64,000 nt of DNA, taken from contig NZ_JAPHOQ010000014.1 of NCBI RefSeq assembly GCF_026191355.1, positions 62,001 through 126,000 on the forward strand, given 5' to 3'. The DNA is from Legionella sheltonii. Its GTDB lineage: Bacteria > Pseudomonadota > Gammaproteobacteria > Legionellales > Legionellaceae. Below, piece after piece: positions 28,214 to 37,588 of this stretch (positions are counted from its first letter, which is position 1; every line of letters begins with the position of its first letter). The notes under the pieces are model-generated. The model was not told where the DNA came from and did no database searches. It was given only the letters and a program-made list of their open reading frames with translations. The translations under genes and the position numbers were made by a program.

Positions 28214-29299
28214 ATGGTTTTTGACCATCCTCCCATAAAAAAGAAAAGGAAGATAAAAAAAGTTCCTTTAACTGCTCCAATTGATAAAACCCCTCAAAAT
28301 GAACAGCACATTCTTTGGGGTATTCCTGAACTAACGAATACAATTTTATTCTTTGCCCGAAGAAAACAAACCGAACCCATGGTTTCTTCAATCGCTTCAG
28401 TATCCAAACTCTTTTATTCACTAACTAATCCAATTCGTATCACAGAAAAATTATTACTGCATACAGTTCAGGGATGTGAAGAGAGGGTTAAAAAGCTCTG
28501 CGAACTGAGTCCATTTTCTCATATTCATTATCTCGCGAGACCTGCGTACGTAAAAGATAATTCTGGGCGTGAATTCTTTCATATTTCAGCATTTCAATAT
28601 GCGCTATGGGCTATGGATATACACATGTTGAATCTGATGTTAGATTGTCTGCAAAATGCAGCTTATATCAAAGGAGGATATAAAATTGCTGAAGCACTAC
28701 GTCTGCGATTATTAGAACAGTATGATGAAGTGATGCAAAGAGGCATTAATTACACCGTGGGCGATATTGAAATAAAAGGGGAACAACATTTTGATTTTCA
28801 ACCGCTCATCAATGCGATTCATCAATTCAGTGCAGGATTTCGGCTCTGGAATTGGCAACAACGTGCAGAGCATTGGATAAATAGAGTTGGTAAGGAGCAA
28901 CTGCGGATTCCGGCTCATGTAGCCCAAGAGTATTGCCGAACGGATCGCGCATTTTACCCTTGTCCAAAGTTTCATGAAGAGGAATTGCCGCGAGACTTGG
29001 AATTTTATAATTGGAGAAAACGCGTTACTGAATCCTGGTGGCCCACAGAGGGGGAGGCACCTATTGGTCGTGATTTTGCCATGTTACGTTCAACACATAG
29101 TAGAATTATGACTGTTGGAACTGGCTTACAGCATCATATCGGTTTGTCTAATGCAGGCATAAGTGCCAAACATGATGCACATGCTTTAACGGTCTTAAAT
29201 CAAACACGAACGAAAGATGTTACCTGTTTACGAATGCGGCTTTCAACCCCATTAAAACTGGCAAAGTACACTCCGGAGATAATGGAATTTTATCTGTAG
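28214..29299 (+). CDS. Putative F-box protein with NLS-like N-terminus, candidate effector (361 aa)
   Basis: Residues 7-17 read PIKKKRKIKKV, close to the SV40-type nuclear localisation signal. Residues about 35-73 (WGIPELTNTILFF, then SVSKLFYSL) fit the F-box pattern: Leu/Ile-Pro near the start, a hydrophobic helix, and a V-S-K-x-F-Y/x-L ending. A following segment with SAFQYALWAMDIHMLNLML looks like a degenerate ankyrin-type helix pair, as in Legionella F-box/ankyrin proteins. The rest is unrecognised. F-box proteins plug substrates into host SCF ubiquitin ligases, so the design suggests a nuclear-directed effector. The domain match is by eye and weak in places. AAGGAG precedes the ATG. Confidence 0.6.
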   Translation: MVFDHPPIKKKRKIKKVPLTAPIDKTPQNEQHILWGIPELTNTILFFARRKQTEPMVSSIASVSKLFYSLTNPIRITEKLLLHTVQGCEERVKKLCELSPFSHIHYLARPAYVKDNSGREFFHISAFQYALWAMDIHMLNLMLDCLQNAAYIKGGYKIAEALRLRLLEQYDEVMQRGINYTVGDIEIKGEQHFDFQPLINAIHQFSAGFRLWNWQQRAEHWINRVGKEQLRIPAHVAQEYCRTDRAFYPCPKFHEEELPRDLEFYNWRKRVTESWWPTEGEAPIGRDFAMLRSTHSRIMTVGTGLQHHIGLSNAGISAKHDAHALTVLNQTRTKDVTCLRMRLSTPLKLAKYTPEIMEFYL

Positions 29300-29383
29300 A
29301 TACAGTGCAAGAAAGCGGGATGAGGATTTAGTCTTTAATGTGACTTTTTAGTAAATAACCAGTTATCCAATTTTTACTAATTC

Positions 29384-30643
29384 TTAATATTGAGATTTAA
29401 AACGTTCAATGCGTTCTTCTTCCTCTTTATCATCCAAACACTTATACTTTTCTCGCTGCTCTTGAACTAATATTTTCAGAACAGAAAATTTATTATCCAA
29501 GCGTCCGGGATTTCCATTTAATTGCTCAAGTTTTTCTGAATATCTCGTTATTATTGAATCGAGGCACTCAATAGATATTTTTATATCTGACAATGAAATG
29601 GAATCCTTAAATGTATCCAGCGTGTACACAAGTTCGTCATGAAATTCTTGTGCAATCGCAGATTTAGTTTTAGTCAATTTAATGCCAAAAAAATTAAATA
29701 ATTTTGTTCGGTTGCTTTGAAGATATTCATCAATATATTCTAGGTTACTGGTCATAATCTTTTTCACACTATGTACAATATCGGTTGCGGATATTTCATA
29801 ACCATATTGACCTTTTTGGTATTTGAGGCCAGATCCTTTATTGGGTTCATTTTCTAGATATACTTTTGTTTCCGTAATATCTACATCGCGATTGCTTAAA
29901 TATTCTAAAAATCGTGCCACAGAATATAAAGAGGGTCGGTAATGTCCACTGTAGGTATTAATGCTGATTAATTTGCCATTTTTTATCTCCACTTCACCCG
30001 CAGCTAATACAGGAGCTCCTGCGTTCATCGAAGAGTGCAGTAATATTCTACCTTGCTCATCCAATAGCCCAGATTTATGCTCAAAGACAGAAAGCTCATA
30101 ATTCGTATTTAAAGTGAATGCAATAAACCCGGGCTTTTGGTGGGCTATTGATTGAGAGGAATCAAAAATTTTACCCTCTTTATGAAATAGGCCATTATTG
30201 ATTTCAATATTGAATTCCGCTCGTTGTTGTGGGGTCAAAAAAGTGGTACGTAATTTATCAAACCTTTTGTCTCTCTCATTAACATCGAGTAGTTCACCCG
30301 TGTTAAAAGCATTTTGAATATCTGCTTCTGAAGACTTTTGGGGCTCAGACGTGGGTTTTAGTACTCTATTAGGTTCTAATTTATATTTTCCTCTAGACAG
30401 GACGGGGATGTAGTAGGGATTTTCTTTTTTTCTCTTTTCCCTCTCCCGCATTAGATTATCTAAAAGCTCATTAAGTGCATTCTTTTTATTGGAAAGTTTT
30501 TTAATATCAAAAATATAAATCATAAAATGAAGAGCGTTAAGTCGATCTTCCTTGCTTAACGAACTGTTTCGATAATCAGACCATGCCTCATCCAGTCGTG
30601 TTGTTACTGTTCTGTCTTTGCTTGAAAAATAATTCTTGGGCAT
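29384..30643 (-). CDS. Hypothetical with SGHYRP-type motif and E-rich tail, candidate effector (419 aa)
   Basis: Residues 203-217 (HSSMNAGAPVLAAGE) followed by SINTYSGHYRPS (228-238) form a small beta module that I associate with many Legionella effectors and polymorphic toxins ('HSS...AAGE...SGHYRP'). The biochemical activity is not known to me. The N-terminal 90 residues are basic and helical. The C-terminus ends DDKEEEERIERFKSQY, a glutamate block of the kind that marks Dot/Icm translocation signals. There is no signal peptide. Upstream lie twin 14-bp repeats each containing TATAAT, and beyond them a deleted copy of the same gene. Confidence 0.6.
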   Translation of the reverse strand: MPKNYFSSKDRTVTTRLDEAWSDYRNSSLSKEDRLNALHFMIYIFDIKKLSNKKNALNELLDNLMREREKRKKENPYYIPVLSRGKYKLEPNRVLKPTSEPQKSSEADIQNAFNTGELLDVNERDKRFDKLRTTFLTPQQRAEFNIEINNGLFHKEGKIFDSSQSIAHQKPGFIAFTLNTNYELSVFEHKSGLLDEQGRILLHSSMNAGAPVLAAGEVEIKNGKLISINTYSGHYRPSLYSVARFLEYLSNRDVDITETKVYLENEPNKGSGLKYQKGQYGYEISATDIVHSVKKIMTSNLEYIDEYLQSNRTKLFNFFGIKLTKTKSAIAQEFHDELVYTLDTFKDSISLSDIKISIECLDSIITRYSEKLEQLNGNPGRLDNKFSVLKILVQEQREKYKCLDDKEEEERIERFKSQY

Positions 30644-30668
30644 ACAGGGTGCTTTATAAACTTCTTAT

Positions 30669-30696
30669 GATAATTATAAGTTGATAATTATAAGTT
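30669..30696 (-). promoter_or_regulatory. Tandem 14-bp repeat carrying two TATAAT boxes
   Basis: GATAATTATAAGTT occurs twice with no gap (30669-30682, 30683-30696). On the minus strand each copy contains TATAAT (30678-30673 and 30692-30687), 30-44 bases upstream of the ATG at 30643. An A-rich run lies upstream. It looks like a duplicated -10 region. Confidence 0.5.
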
Positions 30697-30751
30697 ATTT
30701 TTTTTGGCTGGGGGAGCAGGAGAGCAAAATATATTGGTTTTTTGATCAAGA

Positions 30752-30883
30752 CTATTTCCATTTATATTTGATGCGAACATCGAGTAGTTCACCTTTTTCA
30801 AAAGTGTCTTGGATATCTGCTTTTGAAGACTTTTTAGCAGAAGACCTGGTTTTTAATACTCTTGAAAAATAATTTGGGGGCAC
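30752..30883 (-). pseudogene. Deleted partial duplicate of the adjacent 419-aa gene
   Basis: From GTG 30883 the minus strand reads VPPNYFSRVLKT, then SSKADIQDTFEKGELLDV, and stops at 30752. The first seven codons match MPKNYFS of the intact gene at 30643. The next residue jumps to its residue 93 (RVLKP, then SSEADIQNAFNTGELLDV). The copy is thus residues 1-7 joined to 93-121, with about 85 codons deleted and the rest lost. It shows a past tandem duplication followed by decay. Homology is clear at DNA and protein level. Confidence 0.8.
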
Positions 30884-31009
30884 TTTTAGAGAACTTAAAA
30901 CGATCTTTATATTATTCTGGTTCAGGAGTTTATTAGAGAATCTATTGGGTTTTCTTTTGACCAGAATTATTTTAATGAATTGTTTGTTGCGGTACTACTC
31001 AGTGACACA

Positions 31010-31624
31010 TCAGTCATTCTTGGTCCAGTCATTAATTTTTATATCAAAATGATGTAACAAAGCGACGACGTCAGGAAAAGAAAAACGGGCTTTTTTGATT
31101 TTATTTTCACTCGGGTCAATTGTGTAATTGATGGCGTTCGTGAAATCTGCAGCGCTTAGATTGGTATGAAGAAACAGGCTATTCAGCAAGTCGGTGTTCA
31201 CAAAACTCGCATAACTTAAATTTGCCTCTCTAAAATCAATGTCATGGGCTTTACATTCTTCAATAATTAAATTTGAGAGCTCCAATCCATAAAAACTGGA
31301 GTGGCTTAAGTTGCTGTTATAAAAATAGAGGGGACTTGTCAGCTTGACCAAAGGCCAACATAATTCAGTCCAGTTTATTCCGATAAGTTTTGAATTTTTA
31401 AAGGCGACTTCAGAGAATTTGCAGCCTGGGAATTTTGCTAAAGAAAGATCGCAGGATTCAAAATCACATTCAGTGAATTTTGTATGGCTGAAAATAATGT
31501 CGACAAATTTGCATTGTTTAAATTGGCAATTTTCAAAGTCAAGGCGTTCAATTCGTTCTTTTTCAATGCTTAATTGTGTGAACGTTTGATTGATGTAGGT
31601 AGTTTGATTAAATGGGGTTGTCAT
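31010..31624 (-). CDS. Pentapeptide-repeat protein (204 aa)
   Basis: Runs of A(D/N)LxX-type repeats are visible: FENCQFKQCKF, FTECDFESCDLSLAKF, FREANLSYASFVNTDLLNSLF, NLSAADF. They should form a right-handed quadrilateral beta helix. The C-terminus (NYTIDPSENKIKKARFSFP...LLHHFDIKI) resembles McbG/Qnr-like family members, some of which protect DNA gyrase; that role is not shown here. It is a single minus-strand gene downstream of rmuC, separated by a repeat-bearing gap. Confidence 0.88.
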   Translation of the reverse strand: MTTPFNQTTYINQTFTQLSIEKERIERLDFENCQFKQCKFVDIIFSHTKFTECDFESCDLSLAKFPGCKFSEVAFKNSKLIGINWTELCWPLVKLTSPLYFYNSNLSHSSFYGLELSNLIIEECKAHDIDFREANLSYASFVNTDLLNSLFLHTNLSAADFTNAINYTIDPSENKIKKARFSFPDVVALLHHFDIKINDWTKND

Positions 31625-31654
31625 TCAATTTTTCTCTTTGAACGTGTCGCCATC

Positions 31655-31752
31655 TGAGGGTAGCGCGGGAGCTCTGAGCATAACACTGTACAGCAACGAA
31701 AGATGTCACGCTATCCTATGACGGAGGTCCCGCTGTGCTTCACCCAGGCTAC
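31655..31752. repeat. Intergenic repeat with terminal inverted GCGGGA/TCCCGC arms
   Basis: An AGCGCGGGA-like left arm and a TCCCGCT right arm enclose about 55 bases, and the element ends CACCCAGGCTAC. The same edge recurs at 21060-21075 and 40899-40912. It lies between rmuC and the pentapeptide gene. Confidence 0.5.
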
Positions 31753-31776
31753 AAATTGTCCAGGATAAATCATTCA

Positions 31777-32991
31777 TTAGGTCTCATCAGTTTCAATAAG
31801 TCCTAACTCATCTAACTCTATATCTACCGATTCAATTTTTTGGAAGCGTGAAGTAATTTTTTTAGCGGAAGTATTTACCTCACTGACGTCTTTATGGGCC
31901 TGGTCAATGTGTCTGGAAAGGTTGTCCATTCTTTTTTCAAAACGTTGAAAATCATCGGCCAGAGCCTGTAAGTGTTTTTGAATGATATGAACTTGTTTGC
32001 GTGTGGCATCGTCTTTAAGCACTGCCTTAGCAGTAGTCAGCACCGCCATTAATGTACTAGGGGAAACAAGCCATACTTTTAATCTTTGGGACAGCGAAAT
32101 CAAATCTGGATAATTGGCATGAATTTCTGCAAAGATGGATTCCGCAGGAATAAACATCATGGCGCCATCAGTTGTTTCGCCAGGAACGATGTATTTTTCA
32201 GCAATGTCTTTAATATGTTTTTGAATGTCTTGACGAAATTGTTGTTGCAGTGATTTTTTTTCACTTGAAGCGGCATCCACATTGATAAGCCGCTGGTAGG
32301 TTTCTAGAGGAAACTTGGCATCAATCACTACATTGCCCGTAGGCTCAGGCAAGAATAATATGCAATCAGCGCGTTTTTGATTGTCCAGTGTATATTGCAT
32401 TGCAAAATGATTTGGGGGAATCATATTACTAATTAAGGTTTCGAGCTGTACCTCACCAAAGGCGCCACGTGCTTTTTTATCAACCAACACATCTTGCAGG
32501 CTAACTACATGATTCGATAATTCAGTGATTTTCTTTTGAGCCTCATCAATGATGGTTAAGCGTTTTACCACATCGATAAATGTTGCAGAGGTTTTTTCAA
32601 AACCTTCAGTTAATTTATGATTCACTTGTTGCGTTAACCCATGCAGATGATTGCGAATCTCTTCAGTTAGCAACTGTAAATGAGATGTGAGAGCACTGGC
32701 ATGTTGTTTAAAACTATGGTTGATTTGTTCGCGAACGTCAGTCATTTGTTTGGGGATGGTATCATGGATGATTTGTTGCGTTATTAATTGTCCTTGAGCT
32801 ATTTTTTCATTTACATTCAAATGGAGTTGGTGCAATTGGGTAGTAAATGCTTCAAGAGCCTTTTCGTGTAACTGCTCATTTCGTTTTTTTTGCTGGTTTT
32901 GTTGTATCAAAAGCCAAATTAAAAATAGAAATTGGAGGGCTAAAACACAGGCCATGCCCTCAATTAAAGTGATTGAAGATAAAAATTGCAT
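31777..32991 (-). CDS. rmuC: DNA recombination protein RmuC (404 aa)
   Basis: One N-terminal membrane helix (about residues 10-27) is followed by long coiled coil and the RmuC nuclease-like core: KKARGAFGEVQLE, ADCILFLPEPTGNVVIDAKFPLE (nuclease-fold Asp and Lys) and DGAMMFIPAESIF. RmuC limits recombination at inverted repeats in E. coli. It starts 4 bases after the stop of the upstream secreted-protein gene, so it is the third gene of a minus-strand operon. Confidence 0.94.
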   Translation of the reverse strand: MQFLSSITLIEGMACVLALQFLFLIWLLIQQNQQKKRNEQLHEKALEAFTTQLHQLHLNVNEKIAQGQLITQQIIHDTIPKQMTDVREQINHSFKQHASALTSHLQLLTEEIRNHLHGLTQQVNHKLTEGFEKTSATFIDVVKRLTIIDEAQKKITELSNHVVSLQDVLVDKKARGAFGEVQLETLISNMIPPNHFAMQYTLDNQKRADCILFLPEPTGNVVIDAKFPLETYQRLINVDAASSEKKSLQQQFRQDIQKHIKDIAEKYIVPGETTDGAMMFIPAESIFAEIHANYPDLISLSQRLKVWLVSPSTLMAVLTTAKAVLKDDATRKQVHIIQKHLQALADDFQRFEKRMDNLSRHIDQAHKDVSEVNTSAKKITSRFQKIESVDIELDELGLIETDET

Positions 32992-32994
32992 TCA

Positions 32995-34176
32995 TTAGTC
33001 CAAAAGTTGACTGAGTTTAATCGGCGGATCATATTGATAAACCGTTTTTAATTGCCCGTAATCAATAAGACGCAAGTAACCTACTGAGAGCTGATCCTCT
33101 GCTAAATGAGCCAAATTGTCAAAACTAAATTTAATTGTTTGCTTTCCTGGAACAAGCCATTGTGCACTTTGGGCTGTTTCGACAGGAATATCCTCACCTT
33201 TAGAGTTTTTCTTATATAAAATACCTTGTAAGGCATACCGACTTGCGGTAGCTACATCTACTGTGGCTGCCAAGGTCAATGGTTTCGAAGATACTTTTTT
33301 GATGTTCACGAGGCTGGCAGAAGGGACTGAATAGGAAAAAGCGGCACGTCCACTGCGATAAGTAGGGGTATTGTCATCAAGTTCGCTCGATACCTCAACT
33401 TCTATGTACCAATTTCCTCCATGTGAGTTCTCATCAGAGGACAAAAGGGTACTGGTCTTAAATTGATTACGCTTTACCTCTTTAATTTCTAGAGGAATGC
33501 GCTGGTTATCAGGACCTATCAATGAGGCGTTGATATCATCCACTGGATAGGACGTAATATTATCTTTTAGGGTAATGAGTGCATTAAATTGATCTCCATA
33601 TTGATATTGCAAAGCGGAAGGTTCGATATGCAAATAAATTAAGGAGTATTTTTCAAAAACATGAATTAAATAGTGATCTGCATCACTTGAAGGATCTAGG
33701 TGCTTACTTTTGATTATCAAATTACCAGTGCCTAATTCGGGTTTGAGTTGTAACATGGTCTGATGTGAACCTATTTTAAGTGATTCGTCGACTGCATCAT
33801 CCTGGCTGTACAAAGACGAAGCATCTTTTAAGCTCATGAATTTACTGTTGGCACTTTTTATTTCTAATGCAGGAACGGATTTGTTTTTTTGTAAAGGGAC
33901 AATACGCAGCACTGCTTCTGGTGCATGAATAGGTAGGGTAATGCCATGTTGTAATTGAGTAGCCGTTATTTTTTGCGTGTAACTGTAACTTTTTTGAATA
34001 TTCTTTTCAGCTTTACTTAGAGAGTTTGCGGAGACATTCCAACGAGCCTGTAGTGGTTCATGAGATAAACTACTGCAAATATCACAATCATAAGATTTGA
34101 TTGGATTTTGTGGTAGGGTAAATGCGCTGATTTGTGAGCAACAAAATAAAGACAATAAGGTAAGTGTGGTTCTCAT
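32995..34176 (-). CDS. Secreted hypothetical protein (393 aa), possibly DUF4785
   Basis: A Sec signal peptide (about residues 1-18, ending QISA) is followed by a soluble beta-rich protein. A Cys pair (CDICSS) comes just after the signal. Segments such as YGDQFNALITLKDN and GNWYIEVEVSSEL look like Ig-like modules. I tentatively relate it to the DUF4785 family of Legionella secreted proteins. GGAG precedes the ATG. The start overlaps the stop of the upstream lipase-like gene by 4 bases, so the two are coupled and may act together outside the inner membrane. Type II secretion is a possible route. Confidence 0.7.
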   Translation of the reverse strand: MRTTLTLLSLFCCSQISAFTLPQNPIKSYDCDICSSLSHEPLQARWNVSANSLSKAEKNIQKSYSYTQKITATQLQHGITLPIHAPEAVLRIVPLQKNKSVPALEIKSANSKFMSLKDASSLYSQDDAVDESLKIGSHQTMLQLKPELGTGNLIIKSKHLDPSSDADHYLIHVFEKYSLIYLHIEPSALQYQYGDQFNALITLKDNITSYPVDDINASLIGPDNQRIPLEIKEVKRNQFKTSTLLSSDENSHGGNWYIEVEVSSELDDNTPTYRSGRAAFSYSVPSASLVNIKKVSSKPLTLAATVDVATASRYALQGILYKKNSKGEDIPVETAQSAQWLVPGKQTIKFSFDNLAHLAEDQLSVGYLRLIDYGQLKTVYQYDPPIKLSQLLD

Positions 34177-35099
34177 TTCGCGACTCCTTTTAAATCTAAG
34201 TCAGAAATTAGTAGTGTATCTAAGCCAAAACATGAATGACGACTTTGATTATGACTCAGTGGAGTCTCATCTTGTGTTGCTTCCTTATCGTAAAACCAAA
34301 CAGTACCTGCAGCGGATTGTGAACTGCAATTTAAAAAACCATCCGCACAGGAATCTAAATAAACTTTGGAAATCTTTAAACCGCTGTTGAGCAAATAACC
34401 GTTACAATAACTGGCTGAAGAAAAAGGTGAGGCAGATACGTCAGTCCCTACAACTGCATTAAACGATACGGGTAGGGAAGGTCGATTTTTAGTGCCCAAC
34501 AAAAGCTCTTCATTATAGATACTCATGTCACCAACACGTTGTTGCTTGACCGCATCTCCCGTATAACCTAATAACCAGCTCAGACTGGCCTCAAAAATAC
34601 CTCCATTGAGGAGTATGTCAGCCAGCGGGGTTCCTCCACTTGAAGGCGCTAGAGCGACAATTTTTTTGATTTTGTTTTTTAATCGCAGGTACCGACTGTC
34701 ATAAGTTGGATTCGATAGGATCCAACGCATTACATTTCCACCATTGGAATGAGTGTAGAGAATTAAAGCATCAATTTTTTCATGATCTATAAAATCTAAT
34801 AATTGATTCGCAGTACATCCTGCAGCATCTTCATCCCACATGTATTTACTGTAATCACAGTGGACAACATAGTAGTTTTTAGGATTAGGAAGTGCTTGAG
34901 CGATACTTTCGATGAAATCAGTTTTCCAGTAATCTCCATGCGCATCTTCTCGATGGTCATTTGTCCCATGCACAAATGCAATGCCCAAATTGATGGTTTT
35001 ATTAGACTGAGGGAGAGCATAAATCCATGAAGACAATAAAAACAAAAACACAGTTATCAAGATACGTTTAAAATCCATTTTTATCACGCCCCGGTTCAT
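34173..35099 (-). CDS. Secreted alpha/beta hydrolase, lipase-like (308 aa)
   Basis: A signal peptide (hydrophobic residues about 11-28, ending WIYA) precedes an alpha/beta-hydrolase core. AFVHGTND forms the oxyanion strand. LYTHSNGGNV is the nucleophile elbow, with Ser118 and Thr in place of the first Gly of GxSxG. APSSGGTPLAD and a late SHNQSRH could supply the His. The substrate is unknown; lipase or phospholipase activity is plausible. A second ATG at 35078 (MDFKRIL) is an equally good start and gives a standard signal peptide. It is the first gene of the operon with the secreted hypothetical and rmuC. Confidence 0.8.
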   Translation of the reverse strand: MNRGVIKMDFKRILITVFLFLLSSWIYALPQSNKTINLGIAFVHGTNDHREDAHGDYWKTDFIESIAQALPNPKNYYVVHCDYSKYMWDEDAAGCTANQLLDFIDHEKIDALILYTHSNGGNVMRWILSNPTYDSRYLRLKNKIKKIVALAPSSGGTPLADILLNGGIFEASLSWLLGYTGDAVKQQRVGDMSIYNEELLLGTKNRPSLPVSFNAVVGTDVSASPFSSASYCNGYLLNSGLKISKVYLDSCADGFLNCSSQSAAGTVWFYDKEATQDETPLSHNQSRHSCFGLDTLLISDLDLKGVAK

Positions 35100-35204
35100 G
35101 TTGAATCGACATGTATCTATAGCATATTTTTTAATGATAAACTAATGTTTTAGGATAATTGCTTCCCTGTAAAAGGGGATGAATATGTTATCGTAGCTTA
35201 GATG

Positions 35205-35325
35205 AAGGCGTTGCCACGAAAAATCTCGTTATCGAGCATCGCGAGGGATCTTTATAACTTGGCACCGCAGCATCCTTCGTGATCCTCGGCATGGCTGGGG
35301 CGCTGCTGCATCTGGGCTACTAGGC
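35205..35325. repeat. Intergenic repeat-like segment upstream of ligA
   Basis: About 120 bases, richer in GC than the surroundings, contain several short inverted pieces and end CATCTGGGCTAC. It is similar in style to the segments at 1470-1600 and 55376-55490 ('...GAGCATCGCGAGGGAT...', '...CCAGCCATAGCGAG...'). No coding potential is seen. Confidence 0.4.
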
Positions 35326-35376
35326 ATCTTTAAAATGCAATGAGTCCTTTGGTTTGAGAATATACGGATGAAATGA

Positions 35377-37398
<2,022 letters not shown>

Positions 37399-37448
37399 AA
37401 ATTTATCTTGGGTTTTGATTAAGACAGGAATTGAGTGACAATAACCCT

Positions 37449-37560
37449 CAATCTTGCCCCTCTCCCTCAGGTGGGAGAAGGGCTATTGAGACGCGGAGTT
37501 TATGAAAAGTTAACTTTCTCCCCCATGGGGGGAGAAAGTGCCCGTTAGTCCGGATGAGGG
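37449..37560. repeat. Palindromic intergenic repeat (CCTCTCCC / GGGAGAAGG type)
   Basis: It contains CCCTCTCCC...GGGAGAAGGG and a near-perfect 25-base palindrome at 37514-37538 (CTTTCTCCCC ... GGGGAGAAAG), ending CCGGATGAGGG. Related elements lie at 40795-40875 and 55341-55375, so it is a dispersed repeat family. Confidence 0.65.
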
Positions 37561-37588
37561 AATGGTTTTGCTTCTCTAGAGGGTGGTT

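Noticed and set aside
29376-29389. Lone CTTAATATT on the plus strand
   Set aside because: Single half-site with no partner at 11 bp and no downstream gene; it lies at the end of a convergent gene.
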